From: Shewanella algidipiscicola
Lineage (GTDB): Bacteria > Pseudomonadota > Gammaproteobacteria > Enterobacterales > Shewanellaceae
Assembly: GCF_003605125.1 (NCBI RefSeq)
Contig: NZ_QPQT01000001.1
Location: 248,001-312,000, forward strand
DNA length: 64,000 nucleotides
Reading direction: 5' to 3'
A program made the translations under genes and the position numbers. A model generated the notes under the pieces. That model saw only the letters and a list, made by a program, of their open reading frames with translations, had not been told where the DNA came from and did no database searches. This document shows positions 1 to 8,949 of the stretch, one piece after another; within the stretch, counting starts at the first letter, position 1; the number at the start of each line of letters is the position of its first letter.

Positions 1-556
1 GTCACCGCTGCTGATCCAAAATTTATATCAGTTATGGCGTAAGGACGTCGCCATCCATCAGACCAGCTCGATTGGTCGGCTATTCGATGCCCTCGCCTGT
101 TTACTGGGGTTAATGACCCGCACCCAATTTGAGGGCCAAGCCGGCATGTTACTGGAGGGGGCAGCCAATCGCGTTGCCAGTGAGCCAGCGCCGCTGCGCT
201 TTACCTTACCCTTGGTGGAGGGCGTGTGGCAAACCGATCACCTATGGCAACAGATCCTTAATGCCATGTCACTGCGCGATAATGCCCCCCAGTGGCAAGG
301 ACTGATTGCCCGCGCTTTTATGGATTGCCTCGCCGACGCCATCGACAGCTTAGCCAGGGAACACGCCCACTTACCAGTGGTACTCACTGGCGGCGTATTT
401 CAAAACCGTTACTTACTCAAACACACTCAGCGGCGGCTCAAACAACGCAACCAGCAAGTGCTCAGCCCCAAACAGGTGCCCGTCAATGATGGCGGCATTG
501 CGCTGGGGCAGTTGTGGCATGAGATCCATCGACAAAGATCGGCTGCTAAGCAGTAA
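1..556 (+). CDS. hypF: HypF carbamoyltransferase, C-terminal part (5' end outside window)
   Basis: The frame is open from base 2 to a TAA at 554-556, so this is the last ~184 residues of a gene that starts left of the window. HypF uses carbamoyl phosphate and ATP to carbamoylate the C-terminal cysteine of HypE, the first step in making the cyanide ligands of [NiFe] hydrogenases. Seen: the motif TSSIGRLFDA (about 62-91) and LTGGVFQNR (about 385-411), both typical of the Kae1-like C-terminal domain of HypF. It is followed after 112 bases by hypB, and the whole hyp set runs in one direction, which fits a maturation operon. Cytoplasmic. Confidence 0.93.
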   Translation, partial: SPLLIQNLYQLWRKDVAIHQTSSIGRLFDALACLLGLMTRTQFEGQAGMLLEGAANRVASEPAPLRFTLPLVEGVWQTDHLWQQILNAMSLRDNAPQWQGLIARAFMDCLADAIDSLAREHAHLPVVLTGGVFQNRYLLKHTQRRLKQRNQQVLSPKQVPVNDGGIALGQLWHEIHRQRSAAKQ

Positions 557-668
557 GGCAAGATTGATAAAAATACGTACATTTTGTTAATAAAGTGACC
601 CGTATCAATGAAGTTAATACTGTCACAGGGCAAAATGTTTATTAGCATTAGATTAAATGGAGTTCATC

Positions 669-1460
669 ATGTGTAAAGATTGCGGCTGCTCTATCACTCA
701 ACGCGAACGGGCTCATGCCAGTGGCGCAGAACATGCTCATCACCACGAGCATGATCATCATCACGGCCACAGCCATGACCATCAGGAGTTGCACAGTAAC
801 CCGCAACTCAATGACAGCAAGACCCTCTCCGTCATTCACAAAATTCTCGATAAGAACGATCATGAAGCCGCCCACAATCGGCAACATTTTGAGGCACATC
901 AGATAACCGCATTCAATTTGATGAGCAGCCCAGGTAGCGGCAAAACCACCTTGCTGGAACACTTAAAAGAGTATACCCCGCTCCACTATGGCGTGATTGA
1001 AGGTGATTTAGAAACCTCGCGCGATGCCGACCGTTTAATTGCCAAAGGGATCCCCGCTTACCAAATTCAAACCGGCTCAGCCTGCCACCTCGATGCCTTT
1101 ATGGTGCATGGTGCCTTGCATCATGTGGACCTTAATCCGCTGGATATATGCTTTGTCGAAAACGTCGGTAACTTAGTCTGCCCTGCCTCTTATGATGTGG
1201 GCACCCACTTCAATATCGTGTTGGTATCGGTACCGGAAGGCGATGATAAAGTAGAAAAATACCCGGTGATGTTCCGTAAAGCCGATTTGGTTTTAATCAC
1301 CAAAGCGGATCTGCTGCCCCATTTTGATTTTGATGTTGAGGAAGCCAAGGCACAAGTGAAAAAACTCAATCCAAAGGCCGAAGTGATGATCACCTCGGTT
1401 AAAGACAGTGACAACATGTTTGCTTTTGCACAATGGCTCAATGACCATAGGAGAGCCTAA
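669..1460 (+). CDS. hypB: HypB, nickel-binding GTPase for hydrogenase maturation
   Basis: HypB delivers nickel to the [NiFe]-hydrogenase large subunit together with HypA, powered by GTP. The protein opens with the high-affinity nickel motif CxxCGC (MCKDCGCS), then a histidine-rich stretch (residues ~22-43, over a dozen His) that probably stores nickel, then a P-loop SPGSGKTT near residues 87-94. I chose the ATG at 669 over the in-frame ATG at 657 because a GGAG ribosome binding site sits at 659-662, seven bases before it, and because the family begins directly with MCxxCGC. Stop is two bases before hypC, so translation is probably coupled. Confidence 0.97.
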   Translation: MCKDCGCSITQRERAHASGAEHAHHHEHDHHHGHSHDHQELHSNPQLNDSKTLSVIHKILDKNDHEAAHNRQHFEAHQITAFNLMSSPGSGKTTLLEHLKEYTPLHYGVIEGDLETSRDADRLIAKGIPAYQIQTGSACHLDAFMVHGALHHVDLNPLDICFVENVGNLVCPASYDVGTHFNIVLVSVPEGDDKVEKYPVMFRKADLVLITKADLLPHFDFDVEEAKAQVKKLNPKAEVMITSVKDSDNMFAFAQWLNDHRRA

Positions 1461-1462
1461 GC

Positions 1463-1696
1463 ATGTGCTTATCAATCCCCTCAAAAGTGGTTGCGATTCA
1501 CCCAGACGAGCAAGCGGTAACGGTTGAAACCATGGGGGTTAAACGCAAAGTATCTAGCCACTTAATGAGTGAGCCGTTAGCCATGGATGATTATGTGCTG
1601 ATCCATATCGGTTTTGTCATGAATAAAATCGATAAGGTTGATGCCGAGCAAAGCTTGGCACTCTATCGAGAGATAGTCGACAAGATGGAGCACTGA
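1463..1696 (+). CDS. hypC: HypC hydrogenase maturation chaperone
   Basis: A 77-residue protein starting MCLSIPSKV. HypC/HybG proteins keep a cysteine directly after the initiator Met; it binds the Fe(CN)2CO precursor with HypD and hands it to the hydrogenase large-subunit precursor. Length and N-terminus match the family. The start lies two bases after the hypB stop and the stop two bases before hypD, so it is embedded in the hypBCDEA operon. Cytoplasmic. Confidence 0.96.
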   Translation: MCLSIPSKVVAIHPDEQAVTVETMGVKRKVSSHLMSEPLAMDDYVLIHIGFVMNKIDKVDAEQSLALYREIVDKMEH

Positions 1697-1698
1697 GC

Positions 1699-2814
1699 AT
1701 GATTGAGCTTAACCAGCTTTACCAAGGATTTAGAGATCCCACGACCATACATAATTTGGCCCGAGAGATCCAAACCTTAGCGAGCCAATATCCGGGGAAC
1801 ATCAATATTATGGAGGTCTGCGGTGGCCATACCCATACCATAATGAAATATGGCCTCAATCAGCTATTACCCGCCAATATTGAATTTGTCCATGGGCCCG
1901 GGTGCCCTGTGTGTATTATGCCTAAAGAGCGTATCGACCACGCCGCCATTTTAGCCTCCCAGCCCGAGGTGATTTTAGTGACATTAGGCGACATGATCCG
2001 CGTACCTGGCTCTAAAGGTAGCTTGGCGCAATTTAGGGCACAAGGCTGCGATATTCGCCCCATTTATGATCCTCTCGATACCCTCACCATCGCCAAAGAG
2101 AACCCTGAAAAAACGGTGATCTTCTTTGCTATCGGCTTTGAAACATCCACTCCGATGACCGCGGTGCTGATAGAACAAGCTGAGCAGCAAGGGGTTAATA
2201 ACCTGCTTTTTCATATCAATCATGTATTAGTGCCCCCCGCCATCGATGCCGTGATGGCCGATCCCAAAGCCACAGTGAACGCCTTTATTGGCCCATCCCA
2301 TGTGAGCGTGATAAGTGGTGCTAAATTGTATCGCCCTGCGGTTGAGCGCTACCACACCCCCGTGGTGGTCGCCGGATTTGAACCCGTGGATGTGATGGAG
2401 TCCATTTTACGTATCGTCAAACAAAAGTTAGCCGGTACAGCCGAGTTGGATGTGCAATACAGCCGCGCGGTAAGTGAAGATGGTAACTTGCATGCCCAGC
2501 AAAAAGTCAATCAATACCTTATGATACGCCCGCAATTTCGTTGGCGTGGCCTTGGGCCTGTGGCCAACTCGGCATTGATGCTACGGCCCGAATACGCCCA
2601 CCGCGACGCCGAACGTATTTTTAGTGAAAAGCTTAATGTCGCCGACATTGACGATCATAAAGCGTGTCAATGTGGTGATATTTTACGGGGGATCGCCAAA
2701 CCCAAAGATTGCAAGGTGTTTGGTCGTGGCTGTACGCCCGAGTCCCCTTTAGGCAGTTGCATGGTGAGCTCCGAGGGGGCTTGCAACGCGTATTATCGCT
2801 ATAACGGAGTCTAA
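1699..2814 (+). CDS. hypD: HypD, Fe-S scaffold for the Fe(CN)2CO group
   Basis: HypD (371 residues) carries a [4Fe-4S] cluster and, with HypC, is the scaffold on which the Fe(CN)2CO moiety of [NiFe] hydrogenase is assembled. Visible family marks are the N-terminal EVCGGHTHT motif, the GPGCPVC motif (about residues 65-72) and a cysteine-rich C-terminus with CQCGDILRG and a final cluster of Cys residues. Full length. Tightly packed between hypC and hypE (2-3 base gaps). Confidence 0.97.
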   Translation: MIELNQLYQGFRDPTTIHNLAREIQTLASQYPGNINIMEVCGGHTHTIMKYGLNQLLPANIEFVHGPGCPVCIMPKERIDHAAILASQPEVILVTLGDMIRVPGSKGSLAQFRAQGCDIRPIYDPLDTLTIAKENPEKTVIFFAIGFETSTPMTAVLIEQAEQQGVNNLLFHINHVLVPPAIDAVMADPKATVNAFIGPSHVSVISGAKLYRPAVERYHTPVVVAGFEPVDVMESILRIVKQKLAGTAELDVQYSRAVSEDGNLHAQQKVNQYLMIRPQFRWRGLGPVANSALMLRPEYAHRDAERIFSEKLNVADIDDHKACQCGDILRGIAKPKDCKVFGRGCTPESPLGSCMVSSEGACNAYYRYNGV

Positions 2815-2817
2815 TCC

Positions 2818-3843
2818 ATGTCTGTAGAGATCAAGCTGCCCACCGAAAAAGCCGTGCAACTTAGCCATGGTGGTGGCGGCAAAGAGATGAATAACCTGAT
2901 TAAGTCTATCTTCTTTAAGGCCTTTGCTAACCCAATTTTAGCCAGTGAAGAAGACGCTGCCGTGCTCAACTTAGACGGGCCTACCGCCTTTACCACCGAC
3001 TCTTTTACCGTGAGCCCACTGTTTTTTGCTGGCGGCGATATTGGCAAATTGGCCGTGGCGGGCACGGTCAACGATCTGGCGATGATGGGCGCAGAGCCAC
3101 AATATCTCAGTTGTAGCTTTATTATCGAGGAGGGATTTGCCATCGCCTCGCTCAAACAGATTGTTGCGAGCATGGCAAGTGAGCTGCATAAAAGCGGCAC
3201 TCGCGTAGTGTGCGGCGACACTAAAGTGGTGCCAAAAGGCTGCGCCGATGGCTTATTTATTAACACCTCCGGGGTTGGGCGGATCCTCAAACCCCATATT
3301 TCGGTCAATCATCTGCAGCCAGGGGATGCCATCATTGTCTCTGGTGACATTGGCCGACACGGCGCCGCCATTTTGATGGCCCGCGAAGGACTTAACCTAG
3401 AGTCAGATTTACGCAGTGATTGCGCCAACTTATGGCCTGTGGTCGAGCAGCTTATCGCCGCTAATATCACCATCCATGCCATGCGCGATGCCACCCGTGG
3501 CGGCCTAGCAGCCGTGCTCAATGAATGGGCGCAGGCATCGAAGGTGGGCATTAGTGTGGCCGAGTCACAGATCCCCGTCAGTGATGAGGTTAAAGGTCTG
3601 TGTGAACTCTATGGCTTTGAACCCCATGATTTAGCCAACGAAGGCACCTTTATTTTGGCCGTGCCACAAACCATCGCATCTGGGGTGGTTGAAATTATCA
3701 ATCGCTATGGTGATAGCCAAACCGCTGCCATTATTGGTCAAGTGGAAGATAATCATCATGGCAAGGTGATCTTAACGACGCCGTGGGGCAGCACTCGTTA
3801 TCTCGACCTACCCCAAGGCGAATTATTACCTAGGATCTGTTAA
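2818..3843 (+). CDS. hypE: HypE, dehydratase forming the cyanide ligand
   Basis: HypE (341 residues, PurM/ThiL-like fold) accepts the carbamoyl group from HypF on its C-terminal cysteine and dehydrates it with ATP to a thiocyanate. The chain ends in PRIC, the conserved C-terminal motif with the modified Cys as last residue. The N-terminal LSHGGGGKEM glycine motif and GDIGRHGAA region fit the family. The TAA stop overlaps the hypA start by one base (TAATG at 3841-3845). Confidence 0.97.
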   Translation: MSVEIKLPTEKAVQLSHGGGGKEMNNLIKSIFFKAFANPILASEEDAAVLNLDGPTAFTTDSFTVSPLFFAGGDIGKLAVAGTVNDLAMMGAEPQYLSCSFIIEEGFAIASLKQIVASMASELHKSGTRVVCGDTKVVPKGCADGLFINTSGVGRILKPHISVNHLQPGDAIIVSGDIGRHGAAILMAREGLNLESDLRSDCANLWPVVEQLIAANITIHAMRDATRGGLAAVLNEWAQASKVGISVAESQIPVSDEVKGLCELYGFEPHDLANEGTFILAVPQTIASGVVEIINRYGDSQTAAIIGQVEDNHHGKVILTTPWGSTRYLDLPQGELLPRIC

Positions 3844-4190
3844 TGCACGAATATTCCATCGTCGGCGCTCTGCTGGAGCAATGCGAGCAATATGCCAGTG
3901 ACAATAACGCCACCCGTATCAGCGAAGTGGTGATAAAAATTGGTGTGCTAAGTGGCGTTGAACCCGCCTTATTAGCCACCGCATTTGACACCTTTAAGCT
4001 AGAGGGTCGGGCCAAAGAGGCCGTGCTCACCATAGAGCATCAAGCCATCGTACTCAGTTGCCAGCAATGTAACACCACTAGTGAAGTGGCCGAGCGTACC
4101 GTTATTTGCCCTCAATGCCACAGTTTTGACACCCGCATCGTTGCCGGTGAAGAGATGTTGCTGATGCAGTTAGCGTTGGAATCAGATTAA
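3843..4190 (+). CDS. hypA: HypA, nickel metallochaperone
   Basis: HypA (115 residues) inserts nickel into hydrogenase with HypB. It begins MHEYSIV; His2 is the known nickel ligand of the family. The zinc site is a pair of CxxC motifs, CQQC near residue 74 and CPQC near residue 90. Last of the hyp genes; start overlaps the hypE stop. A small membrane-protein gene follows 45 bases later. Confidence 0.96.
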   Translation: MHEYSIVGALLEQCEQYASDNNATRISEVVIKIGVLSGVEPALLATAFDTFKLEGRAKEAVLTIEHQAIVLSCQQCNTTSEVAERTVICPQCHSFDTRIVAGEEMLLMQLALESD

Positions 4191-4235
4191 CCCTTATTAC
4201 ACTTAAGAAGTTACACGAAACAATGGAGCATCACC

Positions 4236-4400
4236 ATGAACAGAGCATTATTACTACTTGTGAGTTTATTACCTGCAGCGGCGTGGGCACACGGAGGACA
4301 CAGTGGTTTTGGGCTGTTCCACCATATATACGATATATTACCATTTGTGGCATTAGTGATTATTGTCGCTGGGATCATGATGTGGAAAAAACGTCACTAA
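4236..4400 (+). CDS. Small single-pass membrane protein, 54 residues, downstream of hypA
   Basis: A 54-codon gene not assigned by length-based calling, read from the ATG at 4236 to TAA at 4398-4400. It has GGAG at 4225-4228 seven bases upstream. The product has an N-terminal hydrophobic segment ending in AAAWA (likely signal peptide, cleavage before HGG), a His/Gly-rich stretch (HGGHSGFGLFHH), a second hydrophobic segment of about 18 residues (residues ~33-50) and a basic tail KKRH. This layout is that of a small inner-membrane protein with its middle outside. An overlapping frame starting at 4223 is less protein-like. Position after hypA suggests co-expression with hydrogenase maturation; the His-rich loop could bind metal, which is inference only. 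Confidence 0.75.
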   Translation: MNRALLLLVSLLPAAAWAHGGHSGFGLFHHIYDILPFVALVIIVAGIMMWKKRH

Positions 4401-4828
4401 GATAGAGCACGGTGACAAAGCGTTTAAACAGTAAGGGCACACCTCACCAACAGCTGAAGTTTAGGCCCATCTGGCTATCGCTAAAATGATAAGCGTCTGA
4501 TGGTCGAGATCTGGCGGATCCCGCGCTTAGGCGTGCCTCGCTTGCAAATCAAACGAGTGGTTTTCGGCTATTTGCTTATCACAGTGCATAATAAACGTCA
4601 GCTGTCCCTCCCCTAAGCACTCAACTCAAATGTTGACGCTATAGCGATAATCTGACACTGATATTTTCAGTTGGCACCTCGAGATGAAACGCCCTACTTT
4701 GAACTAAAAAAAACAGCGAGTTAACTAAAAACAAAGATGACTGTTTCGCGGCAAAACATTGACAGTTTATTTGTATAAAATTAATGCGTATAGTTGGTCT
4801 CTAATTTAGTAAATACCAAGGTAGTTCC
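4401..4828. other. Intergenic stretch after the hyp operon
   Basis: 428 bases without a convincing gene on either strand. It becomes A/T-rich towards the right end. A TTGACA at about 4759-4764 lies upstream of the small gene at 4829 and may be part of its promoter, but I see no good -10 at the proper distance. No strong terminator was found for the hyp operon. Confidence 0.5.
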
Positions 4829-5083
4829 ATGTTCCGCTTTACCATCTACTCCATCGTTGCTTATGCCTTTTGGCTAACCTTTGTGGATATTTCAACCTAT
4901 GTCCAGCCCAGTTCTAACGGCGGCTGGTTTACTGATATACAAGCCTTGTTTGTAGATGATAAGCCAGTAGATGACAGCCCGGTAACTGATGCACCTAAGC
5001 CCCTATTAACCACAGCAATTGAGACGAGTCGTTGCCAAACTGAGCAACATTGCCCAGCACTTCCTTTACGGGCGGCAAACTGA
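4829..5083 (+). CDS. Small membrane-anchored hypothetical protein, possibly frameshifted
   Basis: Not recognised. The 84-residue product starts with a hydrophobic segment (residues ~3-20, FTIYSIVAYAFWLTF) followed by an acidic, proline-containing linker. A plausible ribosome binding site (AAGGTAG) precedes the ATG. The end of the predicted protein, TSRCQTEQHCPAL, looks unlike the rest. In the +1 frame an open stretch from 5010 to a TAA at 5145-5147 encodes a much more protein-like, helical Ala/Leu/Gln-rich tail (LRRVVAKLSNIAQHF and on). A one-base slip around 5010-5030 would join the two into a protein of about 105 residues. It could be a real frameshift mutation, a sequencing error, or a chance open frame. 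Confidence 0.5.
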   Translation: MFRFTIYSIVAYAFWLTFVDISTYVQPSSNGGWFTDIQALFVDDKPVDDSPVTDAPKPLLTTAIETSRCQTEQHCPALPLRAAN

Positions 5084-5258
5084 ACTCGCAGGCGCATTGA
5101 ATCAGCTTAATAGTGCACAACATAAACAGGCAGCATTAGCGACTTAAGCCGCCGATTAACATTGTAAGTTGAAGCTTACACTGCAACACTGCAGATTAAA
5201 GCAAGCGTCACCTAGTAGCATAACTCTCGATTTTAACCCGCAGCAACACCACTGCGCT

Positions 5259-6506
5259 TTAATCACGTTGCAACGCCACGATGGGATCTAACCGCGCCGC
5301 TTTTTGCGCCGGATAAAGCCCAAAACCTATCCCTATGGTCATACACACCCCAAGCGACAGCAGCACGGCAAAGGGAGACCATGCCACAGGCCAACCCGCA
5401 GCGGCTGATATCACTAAGGCTAATAGCAGGCCAACCACTATGCCTATCACGCCCCCCGTGGCAGAGATAGCGATACTCTCAATTAAAAATTGACGCGCGA
5501 TATCTTTACGTCTCGCCCCTAATGCACGCAATAAGCCAATTTCAGCGGTACGCTCCATGATCGTTGCCAACATGATGTTCATGATCCCTATGCCACCCAC
5601 CAGCAAAGAGATCCCCGCCACGCATGCCATCACAATATTGAATATTTGCTGCGTTTTTTGATGTTGGGCCAATAGATCGGCAGGTACCACGATCTCATAA
5701 TCTTTCTCACCACCGTGACGCCGCTCAAATAGATGACCTAAACTTTTGGCTGCTAGTGAAGGCTCAACCCCATCGGCAATGGCCAACTTAATCGAGTCGA
5801 GTTCATCCTCTAACGGTTTAACGTTCATCTTCTTGAGTGCCGTGGCCAGTGGAATAAACACTTGATTACGTTCGCCGCCAAGTTTAACCCCTTGAATTTT
5901 AGACTGCACCGCCTCGCCTTCAGACAGCACGCCGACCACCTCAAACCATTGATGGTTCACTTTAATCAGTCCGCCAACGGGTTTATCTTGCGGAAATAAA
6001 CTGCGCGCGGCTTCGGGCCCCAGCACGGCGACTTGACGATAATGACTCTGATCGGCTTGAGTCAAGCTGCGGCCTTTGGCCACCTTGAGCGCACTTAAAT
6101 TAAAGTAGCTGGGCGTCACCCCAACCACAGTGGCATCACTGCGCCCTTGCTGGCTAAATAAACTAAAGGTTTTCACCTGCTTTTGCGCGCTCCAATCTTT
6201 AACAAAAGGCAAGGTGGTGGCCGCACTGGACACATCGCGCAGGCTTAAGCCAATGCTGTGTTCACGGATAGATTTTAGCGCCTCACCATCGGCGGGCCGT
6301 GCATTGATGACGATGTTGTTCACTCCCATGGACTCAATCATCCGCAAGGCTTCACGCTCGGCGCCTTCGCCAACACTGAGCATCGCAATCACCGCACCCA
6401 CACCAAATATCATCCCCAGCAAGGTTAACGCGGTGCGCAATTTATGATGGCGCATCTCGTCAAACGCTTGAATGACGCCCTCAACATACCCCTTAATCAC
6501 CTTCAT
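5259..6506 (-). CDS. MacB/FtsX-type ABC transporter permease
   Basis: 415 residues; integral membrane subunit of a type VII (MacB-like) ABC exporter lacking its own ATPase domain. N-terminal TM helix at about residues 22-45 (LLGMIFGVGAVIAML), a large periplasmic domain (about 50-285), then three TM helices in the C-terminal FtsX-like domain, including the family motif VGGIGIMNIML and ERTAEIGLLRALGA. The ATG overlaps the stop of the upstream adaptor gene by four bases (ATGA). As the last gene of a five-gene unit beginning with the ATPase at 10607, it probably forms a mechanotransmission pump with that ATPase and one or more adaptors. Substrate unknown. Confidence 0.88.
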   Translation of the reverse strand: MKVIKGYVEGVIQAFDEMRHHKLRTALTLLGMIFGVGAVIAMLSVGEGAEREALRMIESMGVNNIVINARPADGEALKSIREHSIGLSLRDVSSAATTLPFVKDWSAQKQVKTFSLFSQQGRSDATVVGVTPSYFNLSALKVAKGRSLTQADQSHYRQVAVLGPEAARSLFPQDKPVGGLIKVNHQWFEVVGVLSEGEAVQSKIQGVKLGGERNQVFIPLATALKKMNVKPLEDELDSIKLAIADGVEPSLAAKSLGHLFERRHGGEKDYEIVVPADLLAQHQKTQQIFNIVMACVAGISLLVGGIGIMNIMLATIMERTAEIGLLRALGARRKDIARQFLIESIAISATGGVIGIVVGLLLALVISAAAGWPVAWSPFAVLLSLGVCMTIGIGFGLYPAQKAARLDPIVALQRD

Positions 6507-7774
6507 AAGCGGCTCCTTTTGGGTGGTGTGGTTAAGGCAATCACATCACCTTGGTTAAGTCCGCCGAGTATTTGCGTCATGTCGATACTGCGTTGTCCGG
6601 GCTCGACCCCTTGCTCGATAAACCCCTCTGCCGTTTTGAGGTACACCCAATAGCGGCCCTCTTTCTGAAATAGCGCTTGGTTGGGTACTGTCAATACCTC
6701 ATTGAGTGACACCGCATCCACTTTAGCGCTCAGCTGTCGCCCCGGTTGCATGATCGCCGGCAGGGTCTCATCTAGGCTCACGGTAAACTGAAAGTAGTTA
6801 ACTGGACTGTCTTTATCTTTGGGTTTAGCTAACGCATCGAGCTGACTGACCTTACCGCTGAAACGTTTATCTGGGTAAGCATCGAGATACACATGAGCTG
6901 CTTGCCCCACCGAAAGACCCGCCGCCTCAGACTCAAGCACAAACAGCTTAGCTTGCATCACTGAGGTGTCGGGCAAGGTGCCTATGGTAAAACCTGACCA
7001 CATCATGTCACCGACCACTGGCATGGCACCGTCCCAGCCAGACTGATACACAAATAGGCCATCATGGGGCGCGATGATCTCCATCTGATTGAGGTTATTT
7101 TCATAGCGATCAATTTTCGCTTTATGCCCCTGCTGCTTAAGCTCGATAAGCTGCTGCTCGGCTTGCGCCTGCGCATCATGCTGAGACAACCCCCAATCAA
7201 AATAGTCCATCTTGGCGCCCAAATAATCTTGATTACGCATCTGCTCGATGATCTCTATTTTAGTGTAGACCCGTTCATCTTCACTGAAGAAACGCTCGGC
7301 CAACTCCCGCTCTTCACTGGTGACCTGCGTACCCACCTGCAGCTCTTGGCTTACGGTTTTATCTTTTTGTTGCTGCATCTGTTTATCGAGATCCAACTTA
7401 TTAAAATCAAACGCTTCCATTTCGAGCAAATAGGCTTGTCGTGTGGGATCCATGCGTGCCACCACATCCCCCGCCTTGACTCGACTAAAGTTGGCCGCAA
7501 TCCAGGCCAGAGATTGCGGCCCACGCAGTCCTGAAGGCACTGTCACCGCCGTCGAGTGGCTCGCCTCAAGCTCACCGGTCGCGGGGATCTGCACATTAAA
7601 ATCGCGCAGCTTAACCTCCATGGTTAACACCCCATCGTGCTCGGGTTGACTGCAGCCAAGCAGCAGTAGGCTGCTACAAAGTACGCTGCTCACCAAAACA
7701 GATGACCGCAGCTTAACTTGGCCCAAGCTGGGTGTCATAAGACGACAACAATCAAAAAAATGCAATAAAATCAT
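6503..7774 (-). CDS. HlyD/RND-type periplasmic adaptor lipoprotein (third adaptor of the operon)
   Basis: 423 residues; membrane fusion protein of an exporter. A lipobox LLLLGCSQ near residues 37-44 predicts a lipid-anchored periplasmic protein. Biotinyl-lipoyl-like and beta-barrel segments flank a long helical region (roughly residues 105-235) suited to a coiled-coil hairpin. I kept the ATG at 7774 because it overlaps the stop of the preceding gene (ATGA) and has GAGGTG eight bases upstream, although an internal Met at residue 13 would give a more usual signal peptide. Stop overlaps the permease start. Partner of the ATPase and permease in this operon. Confidence 0.85.
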   Translation of the reverse strand: MILLHFFDCCRLMTPSLGQVKLRSSVLVSSVLCSSLLLLGCSQPEHDGVLTMEVKLRDFNVQIPATGELEASHSTAVTVPSGLRGPQSLAWIAANFSRVKAGDVVARMDPTRQAYLLEMEAFDFNKLDLDKQMQQQKDKTVSQELQVGTQVTSEERELAERFFSEDERVYTKIEIIEQMRNQDYLGAKMDYFDWGLSQHDAQAQAEQQLIELKQQGHKAKIDRYENNLNQMEIIAPHDGLFVYQSGWDGAMPVVGDMMWSGFTIGTLPDTSVMQAKLFVLESEAAGLSVGQAAHVYLDAYPDKRFSGKVSQLDALAKPKDKDSPVNYFQFTVSLDETLPAIMQPGRQLSAKVDAVSLNEVLTVPNQALFQKEGRYWVYLKTAEGFIEQGVEPGQRSIDMTQILGGLNQGDVIALTTPPKRSRL

Positions 7775-8949
7775 GGCAGTAACACCTCATCACCGACACG
7801 TAAACCTTGGCTAACAACCATTCGTTCGGCACCCATAGCCCCAATAGTAATGGGCTGTTTACGTTCGCCCAGCCAGGTAGGCTGGCGTACATACGCTTGG
7901 CCGCCTTCAAAACTCACCGCTTCTTTTGCCACTAATAACGAGGGGCTCGCCTGAGCAATATCGATACTGATCTTGGCCGTCATGCCAGGTCGCATCAGCT
8001 CGCTATCGGGCTCATCGATACTGGCAACGGCATCGAATACCACCATGGGCACATCTTGATTCTTATTGCGAAACACTGCGCCCAACTCAATGATTTTGCC
8101 CTTAAACACGCGCTCAGGGTTGGCGTCGAGACGAATGTTAATTTTCTGGCCACGTTTCACTCGCTGCGCCTCGACTTCAGGCACTGTCATGTTGACCTGC
8201 ATATGGGATAAATCAGGAATAGATAACACGGCGTCACCGGCAAAGACCGACTGGCCCTCTTTAATTTTATTACCTTGTGGATCGTTGCCATACACCACCA
8301 TGCCCGCACGAGGCGCTTTTAGGGTCATCGACGCGATCCCCTTCTCTAACGCCGCGACTTCTGAGGCAAACTTCTGCTCATCACCGGCTAACATGGCTTG
8401 ACGCTGCTCGGCACCTTGGGACTCTAACGCCATTTTTTGCTTAATCAATGCCACTCTATCTTTGGCAATAATGGCATCACGCTGGTATTTTTCTTTCTCG
8501 ATTAACGCTACGGTTTCATCGGATAGCTTAAATTTTCGTTCCGCCTTTTCATGGTTCATCTGGGCTTCGGCGAGATCGAGCCGCAACTGTTCGAGTCGCT
8601 TGGCATTACGCAGTTTAGAGGTTTCAATATCTTGCTTAGTCGCCGCCAATTGTGCCGCGCTGACCGACAAGCGTTGGGTTAACTCAGAGGTATCTAATCT
8701 GGCAACCACGTCGCCTTTGGCCACTTCGCTGCCCTCTGGAGCCAACTGTTTGACTTGATATTGCCATACACGACGGATCGCCGGGGGCATCATCGCCACA
8801 GTATCGGCAGACACCAGTTCACCTGTCACCTCTACTTGCTGGATCAATATCCCTTGTTCGACGTGGGTCAACGCCTGTTGGCCGCAACCTACTAGTATGC
8901 AACCGACGAATAAGGCACAGTACACCTGCATCATATTACCCTTGCGCAT
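7771..8949 (-). CDS. HlyD/RND-type periplasmic adaptor lipoprotein (second adaptor)
   Basis: Membrane fusion protein of about 392 residues. The N-terminus is MRKGNMM followed by a hydrophobic stretch and lipobox ILVGCGQQ, so it should be an outer-leaflet inner-membrane or periplasmic lipoprotein. A helical, charged middle (about residues 80-190) predicts a coiled coil between the two halves of the lipoyl domain; the C-terminus has the barrel-type segments seen in MacA-like adaptors. Start: ATG at 8949 is chosen over the TTG at 8955 because GGAG lies seven bases before it. It overlaps the upstream adaptor gene by 14 bases. Confidence 0.84.
   Translation of the reverse strand: MRKGNMMQVYCALFVGCILVGCGQQALTHVEQGILIQQVEVTGELVSADTVAMMPPAIRRVWQYQVKQLAPEGSEVAKGDVVARLDTSELTQRLSVSAAQLAATKQDIETSKLRNAKRLEQLRLDLAEAQMNHEKAERKFKLSDETVALIEKEKYQRDAIIAKDRVALIKQKMALESQGAEQRQAMLAGDEQKFASEVAALEKGIASMTLKAPRAGMVVYGNDPQGNKIKEGQSVFAGDAVLSIPDLSHMQVNMTVPEVEAQRVKRGQKINIRLDANPERVFKGKIIELGAVFRNKNQDVPMVVFDAVASIDEPDSELMRPGMTAKISIDIAQASPSLLVAKEAVSFEGGQAYVRQPTWLGERKQPITIGAMGAERMVVSQGLRVGDEVLLP

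Noticed and set aside
4223..4405. 60-codon open frame after hypA
   Set aside because: It overlaps the better-supported frame starting at 4236 and has no signal or motif.
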